Assembly (NCBI RefSeq): GCF_005860775.1
Contig: NZ_VCHQ01000024.1
Coordinates: 186,001 to 250,000 of the forward strand
Direction of reading: 5' to 3'
Source: Klebsiella indica
GTDB taxonomy: Bacteria > Pseudomonadota > Gammaproteobacteria > Enterobacterales > Enterobacteriaceae
Length of the DNA: 64,000 nucleotides
The notes beneath the pieces are model-generated. The model made no database searches, was not told the DNA's origin, and saw only the letters and a list, made by a program, of their open reading frames with translations. Below are positions 24,044 to 35,899 of the stretch, in pieces (position 1 is the first letter of the stretch; every line of letters starts with the position of its first letter). The translations under genes and the position numbers were made by a program.

Positions 24044-25296
24044 TCAAGGCGACGGACAGAAAACTGGTAGTTGGACTGGAGATCGGCACCGCGAAGGTGG
24101 CCGCTTTAGTAGGGGAAGTTCTGCCCGACGGTATGATTAATATCATTGGCGTGGGCAGTTGCCCATCGCGTGGTATGGATAAAGGCGGAGTGAACGACCT
24201 GGAATCCGTGGTGAAATGCGTACAGCGCGCCATTGACCAGGCTGAACTGATGGCGGATTGCCAGATTTCGTCAGTCTATCTGGCGCTTTCCGGCAAGCAT
24301 ATCAGTTGTCAAAATGAAATTGGTATGGTGCCGATTTCGGAAGAAGAAGTGACGCAGGATGACGTCGAGAATGTGGTACACACCGCGAAATCGGTGCGTG
24401 TACGTGATGAGCATCGCGTTCTGCACGTGATTCCGCAAGAGTACGCGATTGATTACCAGGAGGGGATTAAAAATCCCGTCGGGCTCTCTGGCGTGCGTAT
24501 GCAGGCGAAGGTGCATTTGATTACCTGCCATAACGATATGGCGAAAAATATTGTCAAAGCGGTGGAACGCTGCGGCCTGAAAGTCGATCAGCTCATTTTC
24601 GCCGGGTTAGCCTCCAGCTATTCCGTATTAACGGAGGACGAGCGTGAACTGGGGGTCTGCGTGGTGGATATCGGCGGTGGTACAATGGACATCGCCGTAT
24701 ACACCGGTGGCGCGCTGCGTCATACCAAAGTGATCCCGTATGCGGGCAATGTGGTGACCAGCGATATCGCTTACGCCTTCGGAACGCCGCCGAGCGACGC
24801 GGAAGCCATTAAGGTGCGTCACGGCTGCGCGCTGGGCTCCATTGTCGGTAAAGATGAAAACGTCGAAGTTCCGAGCGTTGGCGGGCGTCCGCCGCGTAGC
24901 CTGCAGCGTCAGACCCTGGCCGAGGTGATTGAGCCGCGTTATACCGAATTGCTCAACCTTGTCAATGAAGAGATTCTGCAGTTGCAGGAGCAACTCCGTC
25001 AACAAGGTGTTAAGCACCACCTGGCGGCAGGAATTGTATTAACCGGCGGCGCGGCGCAAATCGAAGGCCTTGCCGCCTGTGCGCAGCGCGTGTTCCATAC
25101 GCAGGTACGAATTGGGGCGCCGCTGAACATCACCGGATTAACGGATTATGCCCAGGAGCCGTATTACTCAACGGCGGTTGGGCTGCTGCACTACGGGAAG
25201 GAATCTCATCTCAGTGGTGAAGCTGAAGTGGAAAAACGCGTGACGGTCGGGTCGTGGATCAAGCGGCTCAACAGTTGGTTGCGAAAAGAGTTTTAA
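24040..25296 (+). CDS. ftsA: cell division actin-like ATPase FtsA
   Basis: Actin-family protein that tethers FtsZ to the membrane and recruits later divisome proteins. It has 418 residues. Phosphate-binding regions [14 protein letters not shown] and [14 protein letters not shown] are present, and it ends in the amphipathic membrane-targeting helix [14 protein letters not shown]. The linker before that helix is two residues shorter than the E. coli sequence I recall. An unusually long gap of 188 nt with an ERIC-like element separates it from ftsZ. Confidence 0.98.
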   Translation: MIKATDRKLVVGLEIGTAKVAALVGEVLPDGMINIIGVGSCPSRGMDKGGVNDLESVVKCVQRAIDQAELMADCQISSVYLALSGKHISCQNEIGMVPISEEEVTQDDVENVVHTAKSVRVRDEHRVLHVIPQEYAIDYQEGIKNPVGLSGVRMQAKVHLITCHNDMAKNIVKAVERCGLKVDQLIFAGLASSYSVLTEDERELGVCVVDIGGGTMDIAVYTGGALRHTKVIPYAGNVVTSDIAYAFGTPPSDAEAIKVRHGCALGSIVGKDENVEVPSVGGRPPRSLQRQTLAEVIEPRYTELLNLVNEEILQLQEQLRQQGVKHHLAAGIVLTGGAAQIEGLAACAQRVFHTQVRIGAPLNITGLTDYAQEPYYSTAVGLLHYGKESHLSGEAEVEKRVTVGSWIKRLNSWLRKEF

Positions 25297-25342
25297 TTTT
25301 TTAAGAGAACGCAGAAAATTAGCGTTCTCAGGCGACAGGCAC

Positions 25343-25470
25343 AATACACAAAGCCATTTATGTCGCATCGAGTCGGCAACGACGTGAGTTTCCGGGCGCT
25401 TATATGGGTAAGCGACCGGGAAGGAACGAAGGCGCTAACAAAGAGGCGGCCTGAAGAGCGAAGTGTAAAA
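25343..25470 (+). repeat. diverged ERIC-like element between ftsA and ftsZ
   Basis: This 128-nt stretch aligns without gaps to the ERIC element upstream of lpd (48262-48389), at roughly 60% identity by my hand count. Best conserved are the GACCGGG core and the right end (AGAGGCGGCCTGAAG then CGAAGTGTA). It occupies most of the 188-nt ftsA-ftsZ spacer and ends 14 nt before the ftsZ start, so it is transcribed as part of the ftsZ leader. Confidence 0.7.
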
Positions 25471-25484
25471 CGGAGAGAGAAATT

Positions 25485-26636
<1,152 letters not shown>

Positions 26637-26650
26637 GAATTGGCCGGAAG

Positions 26651-26679
26651 TTGGGCATCTGTGCTCTTTATGCTAAACT
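26651..26679 (+). promoter_or_regulatory. candidate lpxC promoter
   Basis: TTGGGC (26651-26656) and TAAACT (26674-26679) with a 17-bp spacer lie in the ftsZ-lpxC gap, 67 bp before lpxC. The position fits the known lpxC promoter of E. coli. Confidence 0.65.
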
Positions 26680-26725
26680 GCTCTGCCGAATGTGCTAAAT
26701 GTATTGTACACTATCGGTTGAATAG

Positions 26726-27664
<939 letters not shown>

Positions 27665-27685
27665 TAAGTCAGTCCATGCTAAATG

Positions 27686-27736
27686 CGACTGGTGACCTGG
27701 TACTCTCTCCGGCCAGGAAGCCAGTCGTTTTCTTTT
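27686..27736 (+). terminator. rho-independent terminator after lpxC
   Basis: CGACTGG (27686-27692) pairs with CCAGTCG (27721-27727), with an inner CCTGG/CCAGG pairing, followed by TTTTCTTTT. It closes the division/cell-wall cluster. Confidence 0.82.
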
Positions 27737-27909
27737 GATATATTTGTTTCCCGCTTCGATTTCTCATCCGTATTTATTGCGCGTTTGTTCCTTTTTTAAA
27801 CGTTTTTACCTTATGTGGCGCCTCATTCATGCTGCTGTGAAGGCGTATTAATGTTAGTATTTGAACGCAAAAATTTTCTCTGGGTTGCGATAAACAAAAG
27901 GTAATGCAA

Positions 27910-28419
27910 GTGAGTGGATTGCTGACGCGCTGGCGACAGTTTGGCAGACGATATTTCTGGCCGCATCTCCTGTTAGGAATGGTCGCGGCAAGTCTCGGTT
28001 TGCCTGCGCTTAGCAACGGTCATGAGCATGAAAGCGCATCGCCTGCAAAGACGACCTCCAGCAACCATAATCCTGCTAAAGTTAATTTCTCTCAGCTGGC
28101 GCTGCTGGAGTCTTCCAGCCGTCGGCCCAATTTTGCCGTTGATTACTGGCATCAGCACGCGATTCGCACGGTCATTCGTCATCTCTCTTTCGCGATGGCG
28201 CCGCAAACGCTGCCAGTAGCCGAAGAGTCTTCGCCGCTCCAGGCCCAGCATCTGGCTCTGCTTGATACGCTTAGCGCCCTGTTAACCCAGGAGAGCAAAC
28301 CGCCAGCCGTTGTTCACCCGGTGGCGTATAACCCATCTTATTCCCACTGCGCATTTCGCGTCAGTACCTGGATTAGCCAGGTTGCTGGTATTCGCGCCGG
28401 GCCTCAACGTCTCAGCTAA
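27910..28419 (+). CDS. secM: secretion monitor SecM
   Basis: Leader gene whose translational arrest exposes the secA ribosome-binding site when export is slow. It has 169 residues from the GTG at 27910 (protein starts MSGLLTRW as in E. coli after the start); an ATG two codons upstream is also in frame. The signal sequence runs to about residue 37 ([19 protein letters not shown]). Near the C-terminus [17 protein letters not shown] (residues 149-165) keeps every key arrest residue: F, W-I, and G-I-R-A-G-P at the same spacing. secA starts 60 nt downstream. Confidence 0.95.
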   Translation: MSGLLTRWRQFGRRYFWPHLLLGMVAASLGLPALSNGHEHESASPAKTTSSNHNPAKVNFSQLALLESSSRRPNFAVDYWHQHAIRTVIRHLSFAMAPQTLPVAEESSPLQAQHLALLDTLSALLTQESKPPAVVHPVAYNPSYSHCAFRVSTWISQVAGIRAGPQRLS

Positions 28420-28479
28420 ACCAAAAATAAACCATTCCATTTTTGTGACTCCGCATCGCGGGGCGTTTGAGATTTTATT

Positions 28480-31185
28480 ATGCTAATCAAGTTATTAACT
28501 AAAGTGTTCGGTAGCCGTAACGACCGTACGCTGCGTCGTATGCGCAAAACTGTCAACGTTATCAATGCCATGGAACCGGCCATGGAGAAGCTCTCTGATG
28601 ACGAGTTGAAAGGGAAAACCGCTGAGTTTCGTGCGCGTCTGGAAAAGGGCGAAAGCCTGGAAAGTCTGATCCCTGAAGCGTTTGCGGTTGTTCGTGAAGC
28701 CAGCAAACGCGTCTTTGGTATGCGCCATTTCGATGTCCAGTTACTGGGCGGCATGGTACTTAACGATCGCTGCATTGCCGAAATGCGTACAGGGGAAGGT
28801 AAAACCCTGACCGCAACCCTGCCTGCATATCTTAATGCGCTGACGGGCAAAGGCGTTCACGTCGTAACCGTCAACGACTACCTGGCGCAGCGCGACGCGG
28901 AGAACAACCGCCCGCTGTTTGAATTCCTCGGTATGACCGTAGGCATTAACATGTCCGGCTTGCCTGCACCGGCTAAACGTGAAGCCTACGCCGCCGATAT
29001 CACTTATGGTACCAACAACGAATATGGTTTTGACTATCTGCGCGACAATATGGCGTTCAGTCCTGAAGAGCGCGTGCAGCGCAAACTGCACTATGCGCTG
29101 GTGGATGAGGTCGACTCCATCCTGATCGATGAAGCGCGTACTCCGCTTATCATTTCCGGCCCGGCTGAAGACAGCTCCGAAATGTATAAGAAAGTGAACA
29201 AAATTATTCCGCATCTGGTGCGTCAGGAGAAAGAAGACTCCGACACTTTTACCGGCGAGGGGCATTTCTCGGTTGATGAGAAAGCGCGCCAGGTTAACCT
29301 GACGGAACGCGGTCTGGTATTGATTGAAGAACTGCTGGTGCAGGAAGGTATTATGGACGAAGGTGAGTCTTTGTATTCGCCAGCTAACATTATGCTGATG
29401 CACCATGTTACCGCTGCGCTGCGTGCGCATGCGCTGTTCACCCGCGATGTTGATTATATCGTGAAAGAGGGTGAAGTTATTATCGTCGATGAACATACCG
29501 GCCGTACCATGCAGGGGCGCCGCTGGTCTGATGGGCTACATCAGGCCGTAGAAGCGAAAGAGGGCGTTGAAATCCAGAACGAGAACCAGACGCTGGCATC
29601 AATTACTTTCCAGAACTATTTCCGCTTGTATGAGAAGCTGGCGGGGATGACCGGTACTGCGGATACCGAAGCGTTTGAGTTTAGCTCGATTTACAAGCTG
29701 GATACCGTGGTGGTACCGACCAACCGTCCGATGATTCGTAAAGATATGGCGGATCTGGTCTATATGACCGAAGCGGAAAAAATTCAGGCCATTATTGAAG
29801 ATATTAAAGAGCGTACCGCTGCGGGTCAGCCGGTTCTGGTGGGGACTATTTCTATCGAAAAATCGGAAGTGGTCTCTCATCAATTGACTAAAGCGGGTAT
29901 CAAGCACAACGTGCTGAACGCGAAGTTCCACGCCAGCGAAGCGGATATCGTTGCTCAGGCTGGTTATCCGTCCGCGGTGACCATTGCGACTAACATGGCT
30001 GGTCGTGGTACGGACATTATGCTGGGGGGGAGCTGGCAGGCTGAAGTCGCCCAACTGGAAGACCCGACCCCGGAACAGATCGCGCAGATCAAAGCCGACT
30101 GGCAGGTACGTCACGATGCGGTTCTGGCTGCTGGCGGTCTGCATATTATCGGTACTGAGCGCCATGAGTCTCGTCGTATCGATAACCAGTTGCGTGGTCG
30201 TTCTGGTCGTCAGGGGGATCCCGGTTCTTCCCGTTTCTATCTGTCGATGGAAGATGCCCTGATGCGTATCTTCGCTTCTGACCGCGTGTCCGGCATGATG
30301 CGTAAACTGGGTATGAAGCCTGGTGAGGCGATTGAGCACCCGTGGGTGACCAAGGCGATCGCCAATGCCCAGCGCAAAGTTGAAAGCCGCAACTTTGATA
30401 TTCGTAAGCAACTGCTGGAATATGATGACGTGGCCAACGACCAGCGCCGCGCTATTTATACCCAGCGTAATGAACTGCTTGATGTGACTGATGTTAGCGA
30501 AACGATTAACAGTATTCGTGAAGACGTGTTCAAAGTGACCATTGATGCGCATATTCCTCCTCAGTCGCTGGAAGAGATGTGGGATGTCGAAGGTTTGCAG
30601 GAACGTCTGAAAAATGACTTCGATCTTGATCTACCGATCAAAGAGTGGCTGGATAAAGAGCCAGAGCTGCACGAAGAAACTCTTCGCGAGCGTATTTTGC
30701 AGAGCGCCATCGAAACTTATCATAGTAAGGAAGAAGTGGTTGGCGCTGAGATGATGCGTCATTTCGAAAAAGGCGTCATGCTGCAGACTCTGGACTCGTT
30801 GTGGAAAGAGCACCTGGCCGCAATGGACTACTTGCGTCAGGGTATCCATCTGCGCGGTTATGCGCAGAAAGATCCGAAGCAGGAGTATAAGCGTGAATCT
30901 TTTTCCATGTTTGCTTCGATGCTGGAGTCGCTGAAATATGAAGTGATCAGTACGCTGAGTAAAGTTCAGGTGCGGATGCCGGAAGAGGTTGAAGCGATGG
31001 AACAGCAGCGTCGCGAAGAAGCCGAGCGTCTGGCGCAGATGCAACGCCTGAGCCATCAGGATGATGACGCCGCCGCTGCCGCAGCGCTGGCCGGGCAAAC
31101 CGGCGATCGTAAAGTAGGGCGTAACGATCCTTGCCCATGCGGTTCCGGCAAAAAATATAAACAGTGCCATGGACGTCTGAGCTAA
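28480..31185 (+). CDS. secA: preprotein translocase ATPase SecA
   Basis: Motor ATPase of the Sec pathway. It has 901 residues, as in E. coli. Walker A in [14 protein letters not shown] is near residue 105, Walker B/DEAD-type [14 protein letters not shown] is near residue 207, and the second nucleotide fold carries [10 protein letters not shown]. The C-terminal zinc motif [14 protein letters not shown] binds SecB and phospholipid. Expression is expected to be controlled through SecM arrest. A palindromic terminator follows. Confidence 0.99.
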   Translation: MLIKLLTKVFGSRNDRTLRRMRKTVNVINAMEPAMEKLSDDELKGKTAEFRARLEKGESLESLIPEAFAVVREASKRVFGMRHFDVQLLGGMVLNDRCIAEMRTGEGKTLTATLPAYLNALTGKGVHVVTVNDYLAQRDAENNRPLFEFLGMTVGINMSGLPAPAKREAYAADITYGTNNEYGFDYLRDNMAFSPEERVQRKLHYALVDEVDSILIDEARTPLIISGPAEDSSEMYKKVNKIIPHLVRQEKEDSDTFTGEGHFSVDEKARQVNLTERGLVLIEELLVQEGIMDEGESLYSPANIMLMHHVTAALRAHALFTRDVDYIVKEGEVIIVDEHTGRTMQGRRWSDGLHQAVEAKEGVEIQNENQTLASITFQNYFRLYEKLAGMTGTADTEAFEFSSIYKLDTVVVPTNRPMIRKDMADLVYMTEAEKIQAIIEDIKERTAAGQPVLVGTISIEKSEVVSHQLTKAGIKHNVLNAKFHASEADIVAQAGYPSAVTIATNMAGRGTDIMLGGSWQAEVAQLEDPTPEQIAQIKADWQVRHDAVLAAGGLHIIGTERHESRRIDNQLRGRSGRQGDPGSSRFYLSMEDALMRIFASDRVSGMMRKLGMKPGEAIEHPWVTKAIANAQRKVESRNFDIRKQLLEYDDVANDQRRAIYTQRNELLDVTDVSETINSIREDVFKVTIDAHIPPQSLEEMWDVEGLQERLKNDFDLDLPIKEWLDKEPELHEETLRERILQSAIETYHSKEEVVGAEMMRHFEKGVMLQTLDSLWKEHLAAMDYLRQGIHLRGYAQKDPKQEYKRESFSMFASMLESLKYEVISTLSKVQVRMPEEVEAMEQQRREEAERLAQMQRLSHQDDDAAAAAALAGQTGDRKVGRNDPCPCGSGKKYKQCHGRLS

Positions 31186-31204
31186 GCTTGATAAAATTGA
31201 GTAT

Positions 31205-31231
31205 AAAGGCGCAGATATCTGCGCCTTTTTT
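31205..31231 (+). terminator. rho-independent terminator after secA
   Basis: A near-perfect palindrome (AAAGGCGCAGATA/TATCTGCGCCTTT, 31205-31228) runs into a T tract ending at 31231, between secA and mutT. It ends only 14 nt before mutT, so mutT probably depends on read-through or an internal promoter. Confidence 0.85.
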
Positions 31232-31245
31232 ATGGAATAAGTACA

Positions 31246-31647
31246 ATGAAAAATCTGCAAATTTCAGTGGGCATTATCCGTAATTCGCAAGGGGAGATCT
31301 TTATTACCCAGCGGGCTGCCGACGCGCATATGGCGAATAAACTCGAATTCCCCGGTGGAAAAATAGAAACGGGTGAGTCGGCTGAGCAGGCTTTGGTTCG
31401 CGAACTGCAGGAAGAAGTGGGAATTACGGTAAAATCATCCCGCCTGTTTGAGCAACTGCAACATCAGTTTCCTGACCGTCATATTACGCTGTGGTTTTGG
31501 CTGGTGGAGGAGTGGGAAGGCGAGCCGTGGGGCAAAGAAGGGCAACCGGGGCGCTGGATCGCACAGCGTGCGCTGACTGCCGCCGATTTCCCTCCAGCAA
31601 ATGCATCCGTGATTGCGAAGTTAGTTCAGCAGGTTCAGGCAGAATAA
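31246..31647 (+). CDS. mutT: 8-oxo-dGTP diphosphatase
   Basis: Nudix hydrolase that cleans 8-oxo-dGTP from the nucleotide pool and prevents A:T to C:G transversions. Length is 133 residues. The Nudix box is intact: GGKIETGE with RELQEEVGI (Gx5Ex7REUxEExGU, about residues 37-59). The middle and C-terminus differ from E. coli MutT as I recall it, but the PDRHITLWFWLVE core is conserved. It is convergent with yacG. Confidence 0.96.
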   Translation: MKNLQISVGIIRNSQGEIFITQRAADAHMANKLEFPGGKIETGESAEQALVRELQEEVGITVKSSRLFEQLQHQFPDRHITLWFWLVEEWEGEPWGKEGQPGRWIAQRALTAADFPPANASVIAKLVQQVQAE

Positions 31648-31701
31648 GGTAACTTTGGTGAATTGTGGCGGCTGCGCAACGCGTATCCGCCTTTGATGAA
31701 C

Positions 31702-31896
31702 TTACGCTTCCTTTTCGCTCCAGCCGTCGCTGTCGGACAGGTCGCTGCTGCTTGGGATGCGTTTTTCTTCCGCAGCCCATTCGCCTAAATCAATAAGCTG
31801 GCAGCGTCTGGAACAAAACGGACGGTGGCGGCTCAGTTCGTTCCAGACCACAAGTTTGCCGCAGGTCGGGCAGTTGACGGTTATCTCTTCTGACAT
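31702..31896 (-). CDS. yacG: DNA gyrase inhibitor YacG
   Basis: Small zinc protein of 64 residues. The Zn ligands are CPTCGK near the N-terminus and [14 protein letters not shown] in the middle. E. coli YacG binds GyrB and inhibits gyrase; that function is from the family. It is last in a coaE-zapD-yacG minus-strand operon, 12 nt after the zapD stop. Confidence 0.95.
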   Translation of the reverse strand: MSEEITVNCPTCGKLVVWNELSRHRPFCSRRCQLIDLGEWAAEEKRIPSSSDLSDSDGWSEKEA

Positions 31897-31908
31897 GTTC
31901 TTGACTCC

Positions 31909-32652
31909 TTAACAGCAGGCCAGTTCAAAATCAAACCGCTGCGGGATGATGCCGTGTTCGCTGTCCTGCGGTAAAAAACGAATGGCAAAACGGCTCTTAT
32001 GGCCTGAAATTTGTGGATAGAGCTGGCTGGCAAGGTCCAGACGCAGGCGCAGCAGATCGGCATCCTCACTGTTATCCTGATAAAAGCCATTCAGGCTGGT
32101 TTGCTTGCGGAATGTGGCTGAGTTGCGAATCAGATCGAGAATAAGCGTCAGCGATTGCGATAGAGGGTCAAGGCTGGTCAGCCATGTCGAGACCTGCTCA
32201 TCCCGATGTTCCTGCGGTATATGCAACCAGAGATGCAGCGTCGGGAGATCAAAGTTACAGCAGCCGCCCGGAATACTTAGGCGCTGGCGCACCAGCCCAA
32301 TCAGGCGATCTTCTCGCAGATATTGGCCGATACGCGGGGCGGACATTAATGTGCTGCCCGATTGTTTCAGTTGCTGGCGAAGCGTGTCGATACGATCCTG
32401 ATCAACCCCTGGAACTTCCGCCCACGATTGCAGCTTGCGCTGCTGGCGCTCAAGCTCTTTCAGCAGATCGGTACGGACTTCACCGCGCTCAAAAACATCT
32501 AAAAGATCGCCGATATTGCGGAAAAAATGCAGCGCATCCGCATGGCTGGTAATGGCCGGATATACGGACAGTTGCTGTAGCAAAAATTCAATACGTAGCC
32601 AGGTGCGCATTTTTTCATTAAGCGGATGTTCAAACAGAACAGCGGTATGCAT
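31909..32652 (-). CDS. zapD: Z-ring-associated protein ZapD
   Basis: FtsZ-bundling cell-division factor (formerly YacF). Length is 247 residues, with no membrane segment. Recognised by family features such as [20 protein letters not shown] near the N-terminus and the helical N-terminal domain followed by a beta-rich C-terminus. Its ATG overlaps the coaE stop by one base and yacG follows after 12 nt. Confidence 0.95.
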   Translation of the reverse strand: MHTAVLFEHPLNEKMRTWLRIEFLLQQLSVYPAITSHADALHFFRNIGDLLDVFERGEVRTDLLKELERQQRKLQSWAEVPGVDQDRIDTLRQQLKQSGSTLMSAPRIGQYLREDRLIGLVRQRLSIPGGCCNFDLPTLHLWLHIPQEHRDEQVSTWLTSLDPLSQSLTLILDLIRNSATFRKQTSLNGFYQDNSEDADLLRLRLDLASQLYPQISGHKSRFAIRFLPQDSEHGIIPQRFDFELACC

Positions 32653-33275
32653 TACGTTTTTTCCTGTGAGACGCCCTGCGATGCCAGCAGTTGATACTTT
32701 GCATGCAGGCGGGCAACATCCGAAGCGATGGCATCAGGTGAGCCCATATTTTCAATAACATCATCCGCAACGGCAAGGCGCTGTTCGCGCGTTGCCTGTG
32801 CGGCAAGAATATGTTCCGCATGTTGGCGGCTTACCCGGTCGCGAAGCATCGTGCGCTCTATTTGCGTCTCTTGCGGCACATCGACAACCAGCACGCGATC
32901 GGCTTTGGCGGACAAACGATTTTCGACCAGTAACGGCACAACCCAGAGAAGATAAGGCGAGGTGGCAAGTTGCATCTGCCGATGCGTTTCCCGTTGAATT
33001 TGCGGGTGCAGCAGTGCATTCAGCCAGCGCTTATCCTCGACGTGGGCAAAGATGCGTTCACGCAGAACGCGACGGTTCAGAGTGCCATCTTCGTTGTTGA
33101 GTATCTGCGGGCCGAAGCGTTCAGCAATTGCGTCGAGCGCCGGCGTGCCGGGCTCGACAACCTGGCGCGCGATGATGTCTGCATCAATAACGTTAACTCC
33201 GAGGCGTGCAAATGCGTCGGCTACGGTACTTTTACCACTGCCGATTCCGCCTGTTAACGCCACTGTGTAGGTCAT
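32652..33275 (-). CDS. coaE: dephospho-CoA kinase
   Basis: Last step of coenzyme A synthesis (ATP + dephospho-CoA). It has 207 residues from the ATG at 33275; a TTG three codons upstream is disfavoured. P-loop [18 protein letters not shown] at residues 5-22, [17 protein letters not shown] and the lid region typical of the family are present. It is first gene of the coaE-zapD-yacG operon. Confidence 0.97.
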   Translation of the reverse strand: MTYTVALTGGIGSGKSTVADAFARLGVNVIDADIIARQVVEPGTPALDAIAERFGPQILNNEDGTLNRRVLRERIFAHVEDKRWLNALLHPQIQRETHRQMQLATSPYLLWVVPLLVENRLSAKADRVLVVDVPQETQIERTMLRDRVSRQHAEHILAAQATREQRLAVADDVIENMGSPDAIASDVARLHAKYQLLASQGVSQEKT

Positions 33276-33620
33276 ACACCTCAATCCTGAAACTGACTAC
33301 ATGCATATTGTTTAATAAACAGGACCGTTATTTACAGCACAACGACTCTGCGGCAGTGATTTTATCGATGTGATATCAAACCGACAAACTGTTGTCACCA
33401 CGCATTCTGATTTTTGGGTGCATGTAAATCAAATGGTTAAAGATAATTCGCTGGCGAGTCGCTACCGCGTATTCGCTTTGGCTATTCACCAGGTAAATTT
33501 ATACAATTGTAGCGTAAAAAAAGCGAAAATCGCAGTCTTGCGCGGCTATGATTCATGCGTATGATAACGTTACTGGAGTTGTGCTCTCACAATAATGCAA
33601 TTAACCCCAGGAATTCGCTC
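33276..33620. other. coaE-guaC divergent intergenic region
   Basis: The 345-bp AT-rich spacer should hold promoters for both the coaE operon (minus) and guaC (plus). A 64-codon plus-strand ORF at 33370-33564 has no recognisable product. I see no regulatory site strong enough to assign. Confidence 0.5.
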
Positions 33621-34664
33621 ATGCGTATTGAAGAAGATTTGAAGCTTGGTTTTAAAGACGTTCTTATCCGCCCGAAACGCTCTACCCTCAAAAGCCGTTC
33701 TGACGTACAGCTGGAACGTGAATTCACTTTCATACATTCAGATCAGACCTGGTCCGGCGTGCCGATTATCGCGGCCAATATGGACACCGTCGGCACCTTT
33801 GCTATGGCGAAAGCCCTTGCCGCTTTTGGCGTTCTGACTGCGGTACACAAGCATTACAGCGCTGAACAATGGCAGGCGTTTGTACAAAGCGTATCTGCAG
33901 ATGTACTACGCTACGTGATGGTTTCTACCGGTACTTCCGATGCGGACTTTGCCAAAACGGAACAGATTCTGACGCAGAGCCCACAGATTAACTTTGTGTG
34001 TATTGATGTTGCGAATGGTTATTCGGAGCATTTTGTGCAGTTTGTCGCCAAAGCCCGCGAAGCCTGGCCACAAAAAACCATTATCGCAGGTAACGTTGTC
34101 ACCGGTGAAATGTGTGAAGAGTTGATTCTTTCTGGCGCTGATATTGTGAAAGTAGGGATTGGTCCCGGTTCGGTATGTACGACTCGCGTGAAAACCGGCG
34201 TGGGATATCCGCAGCTTTCCGCCGTGATTGAATGTGCGGATGCGGCGCATGGTCTGGGAGGACAGATCATCAGCGACGGTGGCTGTACTATGCCTGGGGA
34301 TGTGGCTAAAGCGTTCGGTGGCGGCGCGGATTTCGTTATGCTTGGCGGTATGCTGGCGGGCCATGAAGAAAGTGGTGGCGCTGTAGTCGAAGAGAATGGC
34401 GAAAAATTCATGCTGTTCTACGGTATGAGCTCAGAGTCGGCGATGACACGTCACGTTGGCGGTGTCGCCGGGTACCGTGCGGCGGAAGGCAAGACCGTTA
34501 AGCTGCCTCTGCGCGGCCCGGTGGATAACACCGTGCGCGACATACTTGGCGGTTTGCGCTCCGCCTGCACTTACGTTGGCGCATCACGCCTCAAAGAGCT
34601 AACCAAACGCACGACTTTCATTCGCGTACAGGAACAAGAGAATCGCGTGTTTAACACACTGTGA
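33621..34664 (+). CDS. guaC: GMP reductase
   Basis: NADPH-dependent deamination of GMP to IMP (purine salvage). It has 347 residues from the ATG at 33621, chosen by homology and an upstream AGGA; the open frame extends 22 codons further. IMPDH/GMPR barrel, with the catalytic Cys loop [20 protein letters not shown] near residue 186. Monocistronic; convergent with hofC. Confidence 0.98.
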   Translation: MRIEEDLKLGFKDVLIRPKRSTLKSRSDVQLEREFTFIHSDQTWSGVPIIAANMDTVGTFAMAKALAAFGVLTAVHKHYSAEQWQAFVQSVSADVLRYVMVSTGTSDADFAKTEQILTQSPQINFVCIDVANGYSEHFVQFVAKAREAWPQKTIIAGNVVTGEMCEELILSGADIVKVGIGPGSVCTTRVKTGVGYPQLSAVIECADAAHGLGGQIISDGGCTMPGDVAKAFGGGADFVMLGGMLAGHEESGGAVVEENGEKFMLFYGMSSESAMTRHVGGVAGYRAAEGKTVKLPLRGPVDNTVRDILGGLRSACTYVGASRLKELTKRTTFIRVQEQENRVFNTL

Positions 34665-34670
34665 TACTGC

Positions 34671-34694
34671 GCGCTGGCGCGTGGGCGCCAGCGC
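34671..34694. terminator. stem-loop between guaC and hofC
   Basis: A perfect 10-bp G+C-rich stem (GCGCTGGCGC/GCGCCAGCGC) with loop GTGG lies between the convergent guaC and hofC stops and touches the hofC stop codon. No U run follows on either strand, so intrinsic termination is uncertain; it may protect 3' ends. Confidence 0.5.
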
Positions 34695-35899
34695 TATCCC
34701 CCCATCCCGCTAATGGCGTCGCCGAGATGAAAAATGGGTAAATACATTGCCACTACCAGTAAGCCGACAAGCGTTCCGGTGACGATCAGTAAGACGGGTT
34801 CCAGTATGGTTGCCAGGTTATCTGCCTGCTGATGTGTCTGCTCACTGTGATGGCGAGCCAGATTCTCCAGCATGGTATCCAGCGATCCCGAGGCTTCACC
34901 GGTACGAATCAGTTGCAGACAAAGCGGTGTAAAACCTCCGCTGCGGGTGAGCGCCTGCCAGATGGGATCGCCGTGAGTAATGTGCAGGCAGGCCTGCTGT
35001 AGCCTTTGTCGCCACAGCGGGCAGCTTAAGGTTTCCTCTACGCTTTGCAGGCCTTGTAAAAAGCTAATACCTGCGCTTTGCGTTAAGGCGAGTACGGTAA
35101 AAATTTGGCTAAGTCGTTGCCCGGATAGCAATTTTCCAAATACCGGGAGTGAGTGCAGCAGTTTTTGACGGCGGAGCAACCAGTCTGGTCTCTGGCGAAT
35201 GACCCTGTTGAGAACGATCGGTAAAATGCCTGATGCAACGAGCAACGGCCAGGAGTGGGTTAGCCCTGCGCCAGCGCGCATGACCGCACGGGTCAGTAGC
35301 GGCAGCGGAGTATTAAAAGTCTGATAAATAGCGGCAAATTCTGGCAAAACGAAGTACAGCATTCCCATAATCACCAGTAGCGCCAGGGATAAAATAATGC
35401 CCGGATAGCGTAGCGCTTTTTTCACTTTCTCGGTAAGAAGTAACTGCTCTCGCTGCTGCTGTGCCAACTGGGTGCAGCAACGTTCCAGTTTACCGGTCAG
35501 TTCACCGGTACGGATCATGGCCAGATACAGTGGGGGGAATACTTCTGGCCATTTTTCCAGCGAGCTGGAAAGCGAAACGCCTTGCGCCAGATCCTCCGCC
35601 AGCGTTTGCAGAAGCGCCTGCCATTGTGCTTGAGGTTGCTGTTGTGCCAGCAATTCCAGCCCTTCCGACAGAGGGAGGCCAGCCTGCAGCAGCGTGGCTA
35701 ACTGGCGGATGATTTCGCCGCTGTGGCGGGGATGCCAGAGGCTGTTTTGGACGCTGCAGCGGCGTAGCGAAAGCGGGATGATGCGTTCCTGCTGTAACAT
35801 TTGCACTGCCTGCGAGCGATTATCACGCCAGAGTGTTCCCTGGCAGGGGATGCCCTGAAGGTTGATACCGCGCCAGCGCCAGAGTCGTTTAGTCGCCAT
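34694..35899 (-). CDS. hofC: type IV pilus/type II secretion inner-membrane platform protein HofC
   Basis: GspF/PilC-family polytopic protein. Length is 401 residues. Two T2SS-F domains with about three hydrophobic segments are seen (LSLALLLVIMGMLYFVLPEF in the middle; VLLIVTGTLVGLLVVAMYLP at the end). RTGELTGKLE and RTGEASGSLDTML are the paired family motifs. It overlaps hofB by 11 nt in a ppdD-hofB-hofC operon. In E. coli the homologues form part of a type IV pilus-like set that is normally poorly expressed. Confidence 0.95.
   Translation of the reverse strand: MATKRLWRWRGINLQGIPCQGTLWRDNRSQAVQMLQQERIIPLSLRRCSVQNSLWHPRHSGEIIRQLATLLQAGLPLSEGLELLAQQQPQAQWQALLQTLAEDLAQGVSLSSSLEKWPEVFPPLYLAMIRTGELTGKLERCCTQLAQQQREQLLLTEKVKKALRYPGIILSLALLVIMGMLYFVLPEFAAIYQTFNTPLPLLTRAVMRAGAGLTHSWPLLVASGILPIVLNRVIRQRPDWLLRRQKLLHSLPVFGKLLSGQRLSQIFTVLALTQSAGISFLQGLQSVEETLSCPLWRQRLQQACLHITHGDPIWQALTRSGGFTPLCLQLIRTGEASGSLDTMLENLARHHSEQTHQQADNLATILEPVLLIVTGTLVGLLVVAMYLPIFHLGDAISGMGG

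Noticed and set aside
33370-33564. 64-codon plus-strand ORF upstream of guaC
   Set aside because: No ribosome-binding site, no recognisable motif, and it lies in the promoter region of two divergent genes.
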